From NCBI GenBank assembly GCA_949317995.1, contig OX439036.1:28838354-28902353 (forward strand): 64,000 nt of DNA, in the 5' to 3' direction. The position numbers were made by a program, and so were the translations under genes. Shown here one piece after another: positions 44,641-57,450 of this stretch. Under the pieces are notes generated by a model that saw only the letters and a program-made list of their open reading frames with translations, was not told the DNA's origin and ran no database searches. This stretch comes from Acholoe squamosa. Its lineage: Eukaryota; Annelida; Polychaeta; Phyllodocida; Polynoidae. Numbering within the stretch: position 1 is the stretch's first letter; each line of letters begins with the position of its first letter.

Positions 44641-46060
44641 CATGGATACATTGTATCAAGTGCCTATAGTCAAGGAGTGCATTGATAAAGCTTATATATG
44701 CTCTTTATACCATGGTGCCAACCCTAAATTTTAATTATTTATCTTAAATAAAGAAGAAATTAGAGTTGAGGTGACAGCGACGAGGAGGAAGCTCCGCCAT
44801 ATTGGATTTCTGTTTATCAATATACCATCCGGTACGCCGAGAATAACATTCAATTTCCACCATTTATAGAGCATTTCTGTCCTCCACAGGTTAATGAAAT
44901 AAATAGATAGAACTAAACGACCGTGGTGTATGAGGTGGCCGATCCACCACGAGGGGAGACTCCCCCCTAGGGGTGGATCAGCCACCGAGGACACCAGGGG
45001 AGTTTAGTTCTATATTTATTTTATGTTTTTAGAGGTTTAAATAAGGAAAAATTATCAAAATCCAGTACCGTAGTTCCCCGTAAAAGCGCCGGTCTGCCAT
45101 TTTGAATGTTTACATGCACCCAGAACGAGGCTGCAGTGGTGGATCGGCCGCTGTGGTGGATCGGCACACGTTATGCCACTGGGGGTGTGCGGAACGGCCG
45201 CGCAATGCTATCTCTACGGGACGAAGTTATTCACATAAAATAAAGACTAGACCTTCTATTTAGTGTTTCCACGGTACAATAGATGATTTGAAGCCTATAT
45301 TTTCTCAAAATGGACATAATCCTATCGCTACCCGTTCGGTTTCCAAGAAGATGATTAGTTCTATCAGTACACACCAGACGGTGGGACAGGGGAGGTTGAC
45401 AGTAAGGCGGAGACGTGTAGCCCACTGTCCACTATGGTAAAGCATACGAGTCAACTCGCTGTCATCGTATGTTTCGGTTTAGTGTCGACTTCTGTTCATT
45501 CTAGCCATGGTTAATTGCATGATGGATACATTGTATCAAGTGCCTATGATCAAGGAGTGCATTGATAAAGCTTATATATGCTCTTTATACCATGGTGCCA
45601 ACCCTAAATTTTAATTATTTATCTTAAATAAAGAAGAAATTAGAGTTGAGGCGACAGGGACAAGGAGGAAGCTCCGCCATATTGGATTTCTGTTTATCAA
45701 CATACCATCCGGTATGCCTAGAATTACATTCAATTTCCACCATTTATAGAGCATTTCTGTCCTCCACAGGTTAATGAAACAAAGACTAGACCTTCTATTT
45801 AGTGTTTCCACGGTAAAATAGATGATTTAAAGCCTATATTTTCTCAAAATGGCCATAATCCTATCGCTACCTGTTCAGTTTCCGAGAAGACGATTAGTTC
45901 TATCAGTACACACCAGACAGTGGGACAGGGCAGGTTGACAGTAAGGCGGAGACGCGTAGCCCGCTGTCCACTATGGTAAAGGATACGAGTCAACTCGCTG
46001 TCATCTTATGTTTCGGTTTAGGGTCAACTACTGTTCATTCTAGCCATGGTTAATTGCATG
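44641..46060. repeat. 540-bp tandem duplication split by an insertion
   Basis: The order is A1 (44641-44899), insertion (44900-45241), B1 (45242-45521), A2 (45522-45780), B2 (45781-46060). A2-B2 is continuous and A1/A2 and B1/B2 are about 95 percent identical, so an AB unit of about 540 bases was duplicated head to tail and the first copy was later interrupted. Shared frames on the minus strand (44731-44994, 45611-45811) arise from the duplication. They end in the same LISSLFKINN and are not convincing genes. Confidence 0.85.
44900..45241. mobile_element. 340-bp insertion with hairpin and GGTGGATCGGCC motifs
   Basis: It interrupts unit A-B, with TAAA on both sides as a possible target duplication. 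The first 120 bases form a hairpin whose outer arms are ATAGAACTAAAC and GTTTAGTTCTAT. Inside, GGTGGCCGATCCACC faces GGTGGATCAGCCACC. Two more GGTGGATCGGC motifs lie near 45138 and 45155. No protein is encoded. The superfamily is unknown. Confidence 0.6.
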
Positions 46061-48618
46061 AGTTTTATCCTTAATCTTGAACGTAAAAATATGCAAATGA
46101 CCCATAACCATGTTATAATTTGTAATAAGACCCCCTCAAGCCTCAGGACAATCTCATTCCATTTTCCACTAAGTGCATAATTACGACAGTTTATTCGTTC
46201 CTCCAATTTCTGATGCGATTCTAATGAGAGGACCTGATGGGCTTGCAATTAATTGAGCAAGTAATTCCTCTTAGATTGGGCTTATCTGCCCGCCAATAGT
46301 ATGGAAAAAACAGGAGTCCTATAGTCTAATACCCATGGCGTCAACATCTAAGCTTTCTGCAGAGGCTGTTCAATCATTTTCTATTACCAATCGACTAGGG
46401 AGACTTTAATCCGATTTAGCACTGATTTGTGAATATTTAACACTGGAGAGATCGTGTTGTAGTGAGATCTAAGGAATATCTGGATATCTTCAGGGCAAGC
46501 ATGCTTAGTGGCATTTAGATTAATTTACATGTAGAATAGTACCATAGGTATACACTGAACGTTGATTTTGCAGTTAACTGAGGCAGATTTAAACACGTAT
46601 AGAATCGACGGCTAAATAAAGGTAGCCCGGGCCTCCATCTCTTTGAGAACGGAGTGGACGTTGATAACAATACCCCCATCACCGTTTCCCTATACAATCC
46701 GCCAATCAGAACCTCATTTTACCTCTCCTCACAAGTTGTCCCATTAGATCTGGAAGGTCTTACAAACATTTGAATCCTTCACCCTGAATACCTTCCCCAC
46801 TCCTCACCTGCTCGTCGTCCCCTAATTTCCCTCAAACAGCTTAAGTACTTTCCTTGGTTCCCCCTCACCCACCATGCCTCCCCAATACACCCCTCTCTCT
46901 CCCTTTCCGCCCATGTCAGCCTGCTGGATAAAGGAGAAGATGGGTTCCCTCCTCAAAAGAACAAAACTACAAACTGTTGTCGTTTGCACCTTTGTCGCAT
47001 TGCCAACCAGGACAGCATCTTAATGGTGCTTCTTTTGAAGGTCGTCATCCCCAGCCTCCAGCGAGAATTACAATGACAGGATTAACTAAGTCATGCCATC
47101 AGCGCCATTTAATCTACACCAAATTTAATCATTTCATGGTACCATTTTTTGTAAGGAATGGCTTCCCGCAGGCACCAGAAGTAAGTGTAACACGCCTCAT
47201 TATCCTTTTTTCCTCATTGTTCTCAGACCACGTTAAAGTTGTATCATGGGAGAGGATTGATAATAATGGGGACGTTCAAAGGAAGACAAAGACCACAATC
47301 TATGTCATTTGCGTAAACAATATAAACCCTGCTCCTTCCAAATAGCAAATAATTCTAAGGCTGTAAAATGCTGCAAATTGATCATTTCATTCTAGCAATG
47401 GAAATAAAAGCCCGTGTCGCATGCCATCAGACAGGGATATATATGTTGCCCTCTTGCCTTCGTAGAAAGGGACTAGAAAAAGGGCAATACGAGAAGAATA
47501 TATGAACCAATGGTCTGTAACAATTCCCATAACGAGTCTCCATGGTATTCTATCAGCTCTAGGATTACATGAAACAGATGCAGGAGATGAGATCGGGATG
47601 ACAAAGACTGACCTTTTTGAGTGAAACTGAGCCGTGAAGATAAGGTAGCAGGCACCTGCTGCTCTTGTCGCTTACGCCAGAGGGATCAGGTCCTAGTGAG
47701 ACCCCCTGTTTTGTCCTCACATATAATCTCACCTTGTAGCATCAATCAAAGTAGGCCTTAGCTGGACTCTGATGTAAATATAGTGTTACAGGGGAGGGAG
47801 AATAGTGGGTTCTCCCTAGTGGTACAGCTCTACCTCAGTAAATCTATGAGCTGCTCAGTAAAGTGCCTCCCGGACGGTGCCTGTAGGGAGCTGCTCATCT
47901 CAGAATGGCTCGGCGTTTCTTGCGGCTAGCACACTGGGGTAGTTGAACAAGGCTATCTGCTACCTCCAGTTCCTACTCCTACTTTTTGTACAACCTACAT
48001 TGTCAGCTGTGCTACCACTTAGTCCTCTGTGTATCAACTGCTCCTCCGAGCTCGTGGTGGAGCAGCACCTGCTACCGCACTCTAAGCAGTTCATGAGCAG
48101 CTCCCACTCTTTGGCCGCATCTTCCTCCTCTGCTCCTGTTGCTGATGTCGCAGCAGCTCAAGCCTCACCTACTGCGCCCCTCCTGCCGTGCAGCCCACCT
48201 ACTGAGCTGCTCGCGGTTCCCAGTGCTGGGCTTACTATGGATAACCAGAAGTTCATGGTGGGGATGCATGCATACAGGCGCACGTGGTAGCAGGCTTCCC
48301 AGCACAACAGTTTTGTCCTCTCTAAAACACCTCTGTCAGCCCTTTACCTAAGCGCTCACTATTTGACTGGTACGAATGCCCCATGAATTGCTCAGCTTAA
48401 TGCGAGCAATGTACCACACTATCAATTTGCTACTCTTTCTCAATCAATAGGCAATCCATGGGGAGGGTGGTTATTGTTTGCCGCTATGGCCCATTTCTAA
48501 GCATGTGCATATCAAATTGACACCTGACTGCAATCTACTCTTTCAAAAAGCATTTAGGAGTAGAGGACCTCAAAACAATGCTGAATTATTCTGTAGGTTG
48601 TGCCTCTGCTAGTGGATG

Positions 48619-48693
<75 letters not shown>

Positions 48694-49914
48694 GGGGGGA
48701 TATGACGCCTCTATTTTATGTATGGCTGTTTAATAGAACTTGAAAAAAAACACTTCCCTCTTCAATGTTGACACTTCAAGTTATGTGCAATATACCAATG
48801 AGGAATGTGTTCTGTAGAATCTTCAGTACATATACTAGCTTGTGCATGTTAGTCAATCCATCATGTTTGTGCAATGTGAATAACATGTCCAAAGGAAGCC
48901 CATGTGAAAAGGAAATTTGACAAATTGCTGGACATTCTGACCATGACCTTTGCACATACAAGAGCAAGTAATCGGGCTAGGTCATTTTCTGTTGTTGAGA
49001 AGATGAACAGACCTGGGGAGGAGGTAGAACGTCTGGAGGACGGTACAGATAATCTCGTTTCCTTGGTAACGGTCTTCATTAAATGTCAGCAGACCATTAC
49101 AAGAAGAGAGGATAAAGGGATTTCAATTAAATGATGGCGTACTTGGGAAGTGCATCCGTGGGCAGCTTTGCATTGGAGGCTAATGGAAACAGCCCTCTTA
49201 TTTCAGTGTTAAACCACATCTTTGGAACCGTGCCAGGCATGTATCTTGATCTAGAAATGGGGTATTGTAAACACTCATAGTCTATAGCTGGAAATATTTC
49301 ACCCATGCATTATAAAGGTATACTCGTTAATAGATATGTGTCGATATTTTGTTGGAAAAAAAATCAAATGTTTCCATCAAAACTAACAAGATAAAAAGGT
49401 GAATCAAGTTCTATGGGATATGATAGTAGGGAACTGAGCATGATAGATGGTACCGGTTTGACCCTGAAGTCAAGAGGTCTCGCTATAACAAGCAAGATAG
49501 GTAGCAGTTTGGGGTTGGTATCAGCATAACGCTCTTCTGATGTATTTCCTGGGGCAATCATGAATCAATGCTTGTACCATACCACAGCATATTATGTGCT
49601 CACGTTCTCATTTCATACTTGACGTTCTGTCAGATGAGGGAGGTAATCTCTTGGGCGATTTTCCACAAAGCAGATTAAGATATTGGATGGGAGGATTACA
49701 TGTAATCAATGGATGGCAAAGGGGGCTATTTAAGACCTGGGATGTTGTGTCAGTATATACAGCCATATATAGGCTTAACTATCGATGGCGTGGGAAGTAC
49801 ATGGCTCAATATCTGGACCTGTGTCTCCCTTTCCACCCACGCTAAGTAGTTTTTCCCCTGGCCAAAGATGGCTCGTCGCCGCTCACCACCATCTTGCCCC
49901 ACCCATCTCACTAT
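46061..49914. other. intergenic stretch without a supported gene
   Basis: Frames at 46977-47345, 47943-48290 and 48904-49134 (plus strand) are the longest, but none has a recognised domain and the last two lack an ATG at their stated start. The motif AGCTGCTC recurs between 47840 and 48090 and again in the 52.3-kb region. A (TA)n tract lies at 48620-48690. Confidence 0.5.
48620..48690. repeat. (TA)n microsatellite
   Basis: About 70 bases of uninterrupted AT dinucleotide, followed by a run of G. Likely highly variable in length. Confidence 0.97.
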
Positions 49915-51030
49915 CTGGATGCATCAGAGGCTTTTGACAGAGTGAATCATGCAAAGTTTTTTGGTAAGCTAGTGTAGCATGGTGTCCCTGGATTCATTGT
50001 TAGTATACTTCTCTACTGGTATAGCTTTCAGAAAGTGTCAGTTAGATGAGGCGGTGCTATTTCTGCAGATTTCACAGTTTGTAATGGTGTAAGGCAGGGT
50101 GGGATACTCTCTCCTCACCTGTTTAACTTATACATGGATGACCTGTCTAATAAGCTAAATGTTTGAAATACTGGCTGTTAGACTGGATCAAATGTTGTTA
50201 ATCATTTATTGTATGCTGATGACCTTGTAATATTCACCCCATCTAGCCTCAGGATAGCTAGGCTGTTAGAGATTTGTGGCCAATATGGTAAAGATAATGA
50301 TACTAATTATAACCCACTGAAAAATGCATTGATGATTGTACGCTCCACTGTAGACAAACAGATGCAGGTCCCAGTGTTCTCTCTAAATGGTTCTATACTC
50401 AAAGATTGTCATAAGGTAAAATATCTGGGACATGTTATCTCTGATACAATGAGAGATGATAGTGATATTCAGCGACAAGGGAGGATGATATATGCACAGG
50501 GTAATATGCTCATATGAAAGTTCCATATGTGCAGTATAGAAGTAAAGATTCAATTATTCAGTGCTTATTGCACACCTTTGTATACGGCCCAGTTATGGTC
50601 CATTTATAATAAGGGTTCTATGCGAAAGTTGACAGTTGCATATAATGATGCTTTGCATATGCTTCTTGGTATGCCCAGGCACACTAGTGCTGGGGAGACC
50701 TTTGCTGTCTGCGGTTTACTGACTTGTGGTGCAACTATAAGAAGATTTATATATAGTTTTATAAGCCGTTTAAAAATGTCAGAAAATAAGCTGATAAAAA
50801 GCTTAGTGGACCCAGCAACGGGTGATTACCAATGCACATCCTGTATCTGGAGATGTTGGTATCAAGAGGTATACCTTTTAAGAATTTCTGTTCTCCATCT
50901 GCATATGAGATGATGGACAGGCAAAGAGTGATGGGGAGAAGGAAGGAAGGACAGAATGAAAGAAACAAAGAAAGAAAGAAAAATTTATATTTAAGAAAAG
51001 AAAGAAAGACAGAGAGCCGAAAGCACATTA
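49915..51030 (+). mobile_element. 5'-truncated LINE with decayed reverse transcriptase
   Basis: Translation from 49915 gives LDASEAFDRVNH, then VRQGGILSPHLFNLYMDDL (about 50087-50143), then the catalytic YADDL (about 50213-50227). KYLGHVISD and YAQGNMLI follow further on. These are reverse transcriptase motifs of the jockey/CR1-like LINE superfamilies. The reading frame is broken by stops near 49976, 50047, 50164 and 50179, and by a TGA at 50515. Two open pieces, 50209-50514 and 50527-50910, remain. The endonuclease and the N-terminal part are missing, as in 5'-truncated copies. The 3' side ends in GA-rich repeats (GAAGGAAGGA, AAAGAAAGAAAG) to about 51015, perhaps a degenerate tail. It is inactive. 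Confidence 0.85.
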
Positions 51031-54000
51031 ACTATTAAACAGGAGACAGCAATATGATATTGGAAGGGATTCCTCTGCCAACACATTGCTGAGGCTCAGC
51101 GGCAGTATCATAGTAATATCCTAATCCAGAAAATGCGGTCATATTCTGTCTATGGTACTTCCTGTTTATTCTGTATGGTGTTATCAAAGGAGACATTCAG
51201 AGTAATCTGTATCTGTGTAATATCAGTCACATTACTAGGTCTGCCTCTCAGGACGCTGGCACTCCTATAAAGCCCCTTCACAGAGATCCAAGACATACCT
51301 CGGAGGCAGGCTTATTTTATACGAGCCGGGATATATATAGTACACAGGACCTTTGAGAGAAAGAGCAAAGCGGACGGGGGTACTCGTCAATACACCCTAG
51401 GGTATAATGTGTTGTAGTCTCATCATCATAGATTCCCAACCATGCTACAACCGCACCTCCCACCCATCGGATTTCTGGGAAGTCCTATCAGATTTATGCA
51501 TAGACCTGTCCAGCTCCCCAATAGTAAAGCATGGGATCTAGAGAATTGAATTATAATATCATGGTAATAATAAAGCTCCTTTCTGGACATGTGAAATGTT
51601 TCAAATATAATCGATGGACTGCACATCTTATAATGATAGATCCTTCATAAAACAAGTACACGTCTATGTCATGCATGCTGCTAATGATTTCATATTAATC
51701 CTCTCATTGTGTATCAATCTAACATGATTTGTGCCTATTCTCATTCCTTCCCTGTGGGTTTCTGCTTACCAAACCGTTAATATCCATAGCAGTGTTCCTT
51801 CCGCTTGCAGATGTATCCGTTTGACTGTGCTTTGAAGTAGTTCTATTAGGTTTAGTTTCTTTATGTGACACATTAATCATTCCATCCGTCCATGCCTCAA
51901 TTCTCCTGACCTTACTCTGTTCCTGGGTTCCCATTTAATGGCCGTTACGGCCACAGACAGAGACCCTGTGCACTAATACAAAGTAATAGTGCCTGCAGCT
52001 AATGGCCAACTCCAGGGTAGTGGCTCCCAGCCAACCACTGGGCAAACTACAGACTCAGGTCAGATCGGTGCCATATCGGCTGCATGAGGCGGCTCAATAT
52101 GCCCCAAAACCTATAGGGGAGGCTAGAAAATAGAATTAGTTAACTGTTGTAGTCACCCTACCCACTGCTCGTAAAGCTAATGGCTGCAAGGCTCGGTAGA
52201 TGGCCCTGAGAGCATGTTTGCTAAAGGCCTCAGCAGTTGCCGACTCGCCGACCCTGCCCGAGCCTCTCCAACCCTCCCCAGCCTCCCTCAGTGGCAGTGC
52301 CATGCACCTCAACCCCACCACCATGAGCTACTCCCGAGCTGAAGCAGATCGGTTGAGTGAGCAGCTCACTCTCTGAGTAAAATCACTAAAACATCTACGA
52401 GCTGCTCCTCTCTAGCTGTGCTAATAGTTTAATGTAAATGCAACCCACTGCTGCTCGTGTGGGTTCTCGTCTAATCTAACCCAGTGCATTCAAAGTTCAT
52501 ATACGTTTAAGGTATGAGTATCGATATAACCATGATAGGAGACGCTACCACACCAATGTGCATACATGATGAGGTTTAACCACACTGTGAGAGACTGCAT
52601 TGATGGCTTGCCTCCGTCTTATCTCTCTGCTCTGAAGTGAAGGAAAGAGATGTAAAAAGACAAAAGATAAAAATTATAGTCAGCAGTGAAAGATCTCCTC
52701 GTTTGTGTATGTTCTAGACTCGGCCCTTAATGGCTTGACATAATTTTCTCCATAATTTTCTCCATAATTTTCTCCATGTGATGTCCGCTTAGCATTGTGA
52801 TCAGGTTTTTTTCCTGTTCTCTATCCCCATGTTGCCTAATTCATGATCCACTTTCTTTCTTTTTTTATCTGAAATAAAATATCACTTTTATCTTAATACT
52901 TTCATCCACTCTTCCCGAACTCAAGCCTCTGACCTCCATCTCCTGTAATGATTAGTTATTTGACGGCCTTTATTACATGGTTGCAGCACCACTGAAGATC
53001 CCTAGAGCCTCAATCCTCTCTGAAAGTTGACCTGTGGCACTTGAACATGTCATTACAGCTGGCTGGAGTTATGTAATACACTTCTCTTACTTGCTCTAAG
53101 TGTTCAGGATTACCCTTTCTATACGTGACTGGAATCTATGTGACCTATGCTTTAAGGCTTCACCAAGGTGAATGTTACTAGCGTGCTCCAGGTATTTACG
53201 ACCACAGGAGAGGTGGTCTTCTTCTGATCTTCCCAACCTGAAAGACGCGTGCTTCCTGATGGAGAGCCGCGTATGATTTGATGGCCAATGCTTGACCCTT
53301 GACACACAGGACCTCTCTACCCCGCCTCCGGGTGGAGACTGAGACCATTAGTCCCTCTTGACCAGGGCTCCAGTGTGTGCCCGGGGTCCGTCTTATGTCG
53401 GCCGCTGTTAGAAGGGGTTTGATCTTCAAGTGGTCTCATCCTGTGACACTGGCTCAACCGTTAATCATGACACACTAGTACCCAATAGCCTAAGTACATC
53501 CCAGTAGCAGAACCTAGAGGGAACGACTTACAGCCAACTGGTGTAATATAAAGAATATTAGAGGTACTACATTTTTGTAGAAGCCTGTTCCGTGACCTTC
53601 AACGCCAAAATGAACTCAATGTTGAATAAGGGAGCGTTCATTATTTATGGCAGGGGGACGACAATCTGGCATAATGAATACTTAAAAAAACTGACCCCCC
53701 CTTTAGAATGGGTTTAAAAAAAACTGAACCCCTTCGGAATGGGTTTGAAAAAAAAAATTATCACCCCCTTTAGGAATGGGTTGAAAGAAAAAATTACCCC
53801 CACGTAGAATAGATTGAAAGAAAATGACTCCCACCACTTTTAACTATGATTGTTTAACAAAGTCTATATAACCTCATCCACATCAGGCCATTCATTATAA
53901 TAGGTGGTGTTTAATAGCAGCTTTTGAACCTTTTTATTTATGTGTCATGATGGGATGGTAGTGGCCCAGCTTTTGTTTAATCTTTTGAGCAATCGAATTG

Positions 54001-56519
54001 TGAATGCCCTGCTGTTGTTTGATTTACCTCTTGGAAAAATATCAATTTGAAGGCTCCTCCCTTAAAAAGGGGCTAGCATGGGCTACTACTGATGCAGCTA
54101 AAATAGGTATGTCTTAGCTAAATATACCATGTGACCTACTCCTGACCAATGGAAGAATTGTTCTGATTGAGGCACTTCCTTGTGGTTTCTTTTTCAAAAT
54201 TTGTGTATACAGAAACAAACTTTTGTAGCTTATCTTTCTCTTTAGATTTCATTGTAATCTCGTTTTTCTTATATTAATTTAATGGGTATTATGGACATAA
54301 TCAATCTTGTCAGGGTTGATTTCATCAAGGGGTGAAAATAAGGATAAAACTGGGAATTCTGATCGCGAGCTGTGGTGATTTTAGCATGTAACATTTGTTA
54401 CTGCTGAGAATTTTGTTGGTGCCCTGCACACTCTAGTGATGTGTATGGGGTGGCACCACAAAGTCCTGTTTGTGGCATGCCCATCCAAGCCCCCCCCCCC
54501 TTAAAAAAGTATTGTAATGCAGTGAAGCAGTCCAGATTTTTACAATAAAGCATGAGATGGCACTATAGTCAAACACATGTTACAAGGAATCTCTGTAAAG
54601 AGTAATCCTCATTATGAAGTCCTCATCCTAAAGTAGCCTAGGAACCATTGTTAATCAGGTTCAAGCATTAAGATGGTCATCTCATGGAATTATTTCTGAA
54701 AGGATAAGGGGGCGTGAGCAGGGAGTTTGATGTATAGGACTTCAGGTAGTGGTGGGCGTGGGAAGACTTCACTGAATTGTGTGATAGTATAGAAGGCAAA
54801 TGCTGTATCTTACTTATGTGCAGAAGAGTTATATTAGCAGTTAGGGAAGCGAAGAATAATGGGAATGCAATGTAGTAATAGCACTGTATGTAGGTAGAGG
54901 TACCGTTAGGATTCAGGATATTGTCTCATTTTACCACTATGGTATTAATATTTGATCAGTTGATTTATTAGCAAAGCCTTACTTCACCCCTAAATATGCT
55001 ACTTTATAATCTCTTCATACGTCAAGCTATTGACAATGGACCGTTCATCCTTTTCACACCCAAGTGCAGTCTGCTGTGGACAGTGCCACGGCCTATATGG
55101 CTGTAATGGAACCATCAACCATGTGTCCACTAACTTTATAAGATAATGTCCCAAGTAAATGTTCGAGTCACGCAAGTCCCAAATGACTTCCCATAAATGC
55201 CTATTTGCGCAGAAAGGTCATGTCCCTTTCGCGGCGTTCCTTTCCAGTTTTCCTCTTTGGCTTTTTGTGTGTTGCATAGTAGACCCTGTGGCAAATGGGC
55301 CGTGCACTTTTATATAGGTATGATGGCTTATTAATAATGCCATATGTGAGTAATCAATACATTGTCATTAGATTTTACTATTCAGACACACAAAAAGGAA
55401 ATATTCTGTACTTCTTAGGCTCCATGGGCAGTCTTACAGACATGTGCCAATCTCTGTGTTTACGGAGATAATATTATGGCAAAAGACATTACCGATATCG
55501 GAATAGAAGCAGGTTGTATATTTAGGATAAAGCATACTATTGGAGAGTACGCTGGGTTACTGGTATAGTCCTAGCTGCGTGGAAGTGAGATTGAAATAGG
55601 ACTAAAGGCAGGGACAGGGCTAGGGGGTTAAATATGTTTCGACCCCCCCCCCCACACACACACACACAAAGAAAAAAGAAAATAATGCCAAGCCTTCATA
55701 ATGTGAATTTAAGCACCGGAATCCGAAATCCCACATCCAAATTAGATCAATATGGAAATATGCCTAACAAGAGTGCCGTTTGACGTGTATTATGTCGAGG
55801 CTATATTCCCTTGATATAGATAACCAGTTTATAATATCCAACATAAATGACATTTCAAATGGGTTGATACATCGACCATTCTAGTATGTCGTTTGTTGAT
55901 GCCACCTCATCTTCTTGATAGTGATTGAGATGGTGTAAATGTGAAATACAGTAGCAATCCAATTAAGTGAAAGGATGCATGAGCATTTAAATCTGCGAAA
56001 TAGCTATCTAAGGTACACAAGAAGCCCTTCTATCATATAGGCTGCTGTGAAGCGGATATTCATCATTTGGATGTAGGCCATGGATACTGATATATACATC
56101 GCCTGCTTTGAAATGAATCGTTTTGGATGGCTCTTAAGCATTTTCTTTCTCTTCTCACATCCCGTTACTGTCAGAAGCCCATAACTAATGGTAACGATGT
56201 GCCTTTGAACAAGCAAGCACTAATCAGTCTAAAGCAAGCAATTTAGGGATAACTTTTATTTCTATTGTTAATTAGGGATTTAAACCTTTGGATACTTATC
56301 ATGCTTTGGGTTTAGCTTGATAAACATATCCCATCAGGAATCACGGTATTAATTCCGTGATTCGGATTGCAGATCGGGATTCATATTCTCTTTCGTGTGA
56401 AACTGCTGAACAAGGAACCCTACTGAAACAGGTGAACATGCTCTTATATGATACATGTTAGATTCTACAGATATCTGCTGGCGGGACACACATTTGGCGG
56501 CCCTTTGTTGAACAAGTAA
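51031..56519. other. intergenic stretch with short tandem repeats
   Basis: A 15-base repeat (CATAATTTTCTC) occurs three times near 52740-52780. A 35-40 base repeat occurs four times at about 53683-53835, with unit core CCCCCTTTAGAATGGGTTT followed by an A-run. C-runs lie near 54490 and 55645, the latter followed by (CA)n. A pair of overlapping minus frames at 53096-53429 is unrecognised. No gene is supported. Confidence 0.5.
53683..53835. repeat. degenerate 35-40 bp tandem repeat
   Basis: Four units alternate a C-run with TTTAGAATGGGTT and an A-run. The A-runs and spacing vary, so the array is decaying. Confidence 0.75.
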
Positions 56520-56559
56520 TCAATGCCTAACATGTGACTTGTCACATGTTAGGCATTGA
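56520..56559. repeat. perfect 19-bp palindrome
   Basis: TCAATGCCTAACATGTGAC (56520-56538) and its exact reverse complement (56541-56559) are separated by TT. With one mismatch the arms extend five bases further (AGTAA/CTACT). It could be a minimal foldback or a protein-binding palindrome. No gene adjoins it. Confidence 0.85.
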
Positions 56560-56919
56560 CTACTTATTTTATTACACGATTAATACATCAGAATGCATCA
56601 AAATGCATAGTGCATTTATTGAAAAGACAAAAAAGTAGGGACCTGGCCTGGACGGGAAAGCCTGCACCTGGGTTTCGGAGCGCGACTTTCTGTCCACTCC
56701 ACCCTCGGCAGAGGCGTCTGCAAGGTTGTCGTGGTATGGTAAAGGTGTGATTGCCTCTATAATTACAATGCCATTCTCACCTTGCACACGTGACAAGCTG
56801 GAGACACTCCTAACCAGGTAGAACCTATGACATTGTACATTTTTGTATATATCAGGCAAACAGCACCCAAAATCACAGAAATCGTGTAATATTTCATCCT
56901 AACAGGGGTACCACCCAGT

Positions 56920-57450
56920 AAACACACTTACGTTTATTAACGTTCAGGGAACATAATTTTAGGGGTCAAATAATATAATTTCTGTACGTTCTCTAAACGT
57001 AAAAATGTAAGGTTTTTTTAAGGTAACTGAACATAATGTAACGTAGATTTACGTCCACAGAACGTTCTCTGAATGTGATATTTACGTTATATATATATGT
57101 AATATTTTTACATATCTTAAATTTACAAAAATTTTACACCCATTGGGTAGATATCTAGTGAACATCATTGAATGTTTATATACGTAAAAGGATTGATGTG
57201 CATCTACATAACCTTAGAGATGTAAAGAAATGTTTCTTTTACGTCATATGTATGTTCTAATGATGTATTATTTTTACATTACATTTCACTGGAATTTTTA
57301 CGTTCATTTACATCATTGCCTGATAGGTTTTTAACTGATGTCTACAGCACAGGAACGTTTTTTTACATCTTTACACATGATATCATCCTAGGAATTTGAT
57401 GTTTATTTACATCATGTTCTGATGAGATTTCAATCATGGCATTACATCCA
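56920..57450. repeat. ACGT-rich degenerate repeat region
   Basis: TTTACGTT, ACGTTCTCT and ATTTACATC motifs recur in both orientations through about 500 bases, for example near 56935, 56988, 57052, 57066 and 57300. Both strands share the motif, giving many weak inverted pairs. It resembles an old MITE built of short internal repeats. No clean ends were found. Confidence 0.45.

Noticed and set aside
44731-45811. Repeated minus-strand frames ending LISSLFKINN
   Set aside because: The similarity between them is fully explained by the 540-bp DNA duplication, and no protein family was recognised.
46977-47345. 122-codon plus-strand frame
   Set aside because: No recognised domain or splice context, and composition is like the surroundings.
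47943-48290. 115-codon frame with a signal-peptide-like start
   Set aside because: The stated start codon is TTG, not ATG, and the region contains AGCTGCTC-type repeats seen again near 52.3 kb; it is more likely repeat-derived.
48904-49134. 76-codon charged frame
   Set aside because: It starts at GTG, has no family resemblance, and overlaps a minus-strand frame of similar length.
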